From Bacteroidaceae bacterium (GTDB lineage: Bacteria > Bacteroidota > Bacteroidia > Bacteroidales > Bacteroidaceae): a stretch of DNA of 15,265 nucleotides. Below are positions 14,907-15,265 of the stretch, one piece after another; the first letter of the stretch is position 1, and each line of letters begins with the position of its first letter. Both the position numbers and the translations under genes were made by a program. The stretch lies in contig JAILIJ010000321.1 in the NCBI GenBank assembly GCA_024695315.1, forward strand, positions 1-15,265, written 5' to 3'. A model generated the notes under the pieces. That model was given only the letters and a program-made list of their open reading frames with translations, ran no database searches and was not told the origin of the DNA.

Positions 14907-15265
14907 CTATCCTCTTGCCTCAATAACCTCATGCAGCATTCTCACATACTGTCCGATGCTGGCAGGATTGCTGCTGAAAGTATCAAAGATATCATAATCG
15001 CAGAAAGGCGAAGTCGTGATAAGCGTTTCGGGCGCGATGTCACCATTCTCACAAACGTACGAGATGATGTTTTTAAGATATTCCTCCTGACGAGCATTTA
15101 GAGTCGAAGACTTGAGGAAATCAACAAACTTCTTGAGAGCCACCTGCCTATCCACATGAATGATGCTACGGATAAAGATGGCAACGTTCATTCCGCCCGA
15201 CGACACATAATGCTCATAGTCCTCACGAGTACCAAGCTCATGCCATAAGATCTGTTCGAGCTGAG
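14907..15265 (-). CDS. hsdR: Type I restriction enzyme R subunit, C-terminal part (cut by window edge)
   Basis: The minus-strand frame is open from the right edge to the TAG at 14907-14909, giving about 118 residues. A GTG at 15206 is inside the gene, not its start: in-frame codons continue to the edge and encode QLEQILWHELGTREDYEHYV. This block, together with FIRSIIHVDRQVALKKF, LNARQEEYLKNIISYVCENG and a final TTSPFCDYD...F region, matches the C-terminal helical domain (EcoEI_R_C type) of HsdR motor/nuclease subunits. That domain is thought to contact the methyltransferase core. HsdR cleaves unmethylated DNA after ATP-driven translocation. The nuclease and helicase domains, and hsdM/hsdS, would lie outside the window. 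It is convergent with the SDR gene. Confidence 0.85.
   Translation of the reverse strand, partial: QLEQILWHELGTREDYEHYVSSGGMNVAIFIRSIIHVDRQVALKKFVDFLKSSTLNARQEEYLKNIISYVCENGDIAPETLITTSPFCDYDIFDTFSSNPASIGQYVRMLHEVIEARG

Noticed and set aside
14820..15101. 93-codon plus-strand frame with KKS repeats
   Set aside because: Its Lys-rich start comes from the 9-nt repeat, and most of it is antisense to hsdR, whose protein similarity is clear.

Overview
The window looks like a chromosomal segment from a member of the Bacteroidota, most likely the Prevotella/Segatella group. The evidence is low GC content, weak or absent Shine-Dalgarno sites, A/T-rich start regions, and several promoters of the Bacteroidetes type (a -33 TTG, 19-20 nt, then a -7 TAnnTTTG). 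The gene set also fits: a GT117/DUF2723 membrane protein, a short QueG without HEAT repeats, and RNase R with a Lys-rich tail. The genus is inferred from family resemblance, not from a marker gene.

Layout. At 138-1223 (minus) is an NAD(P)-dependent epimerase/dehydratase, divergent from RNase R (1349-3700, plus). A large multi-spanning DUF2723/GT117 (TMEM260-like) protein follows at 3887-7327 and ends in a hairpin terminator. A small NodB-type polysaccharide deacetylase (7401-8042) overlaps queG (8039-9055) by ATGA. A shared bidirectional terminator separates queG from a convergent minus-strand group, which in transcription order is LOG-family hydrolase (11238 to 10708), PfkB sugar kinase (10619 to 9690) and recX (9630 to 9157).

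From 11239 to 12693 there are about 1.45 kb with no credible protein gene. The left half is AT-rich and holds several GTGTG/CACAC dyads. The right half looks like an independent non-coding transcription unit. It has a good promoter (11956-11985), about 560 nt of C-depleted sequence with about seven degenerate copies of a GTTAAGGTAAAAGATTTG-like motif and no ATG at all, then a hairpin and a strong intrinsic terminator (12575-12605). This is the best candidate in the window for something undescribed.

After it come dusB (12694-13773) with its own promoter, and an SDR oxidoreductase of the gluconate 5-dehydrogenase type (13927-14733) with C-ending codon use suggesting high expression. A perfect 15-bp stem terminator follows. 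The right edge holds the C-terminal end of a type I restriction enzyme R subunit (minus strand, cut by the window edge), so an R-M locus probably continues beyond it. Between the two lies a 9-nt tandem repeat (AAGAAnnnn x5) inside an imperfect inverted repeat.

Functionally, most of the window is core housekeeping: RNA decay (rnr), tRNA modification (queG, dusB), recombination control (recX), nucleotide and sugar metabolism (LOG, PfkB, SDR), and envelope or glycan chemistry (DUF2723, deacetylase, epimerase). The accessory element is the R-M end at the right edge.
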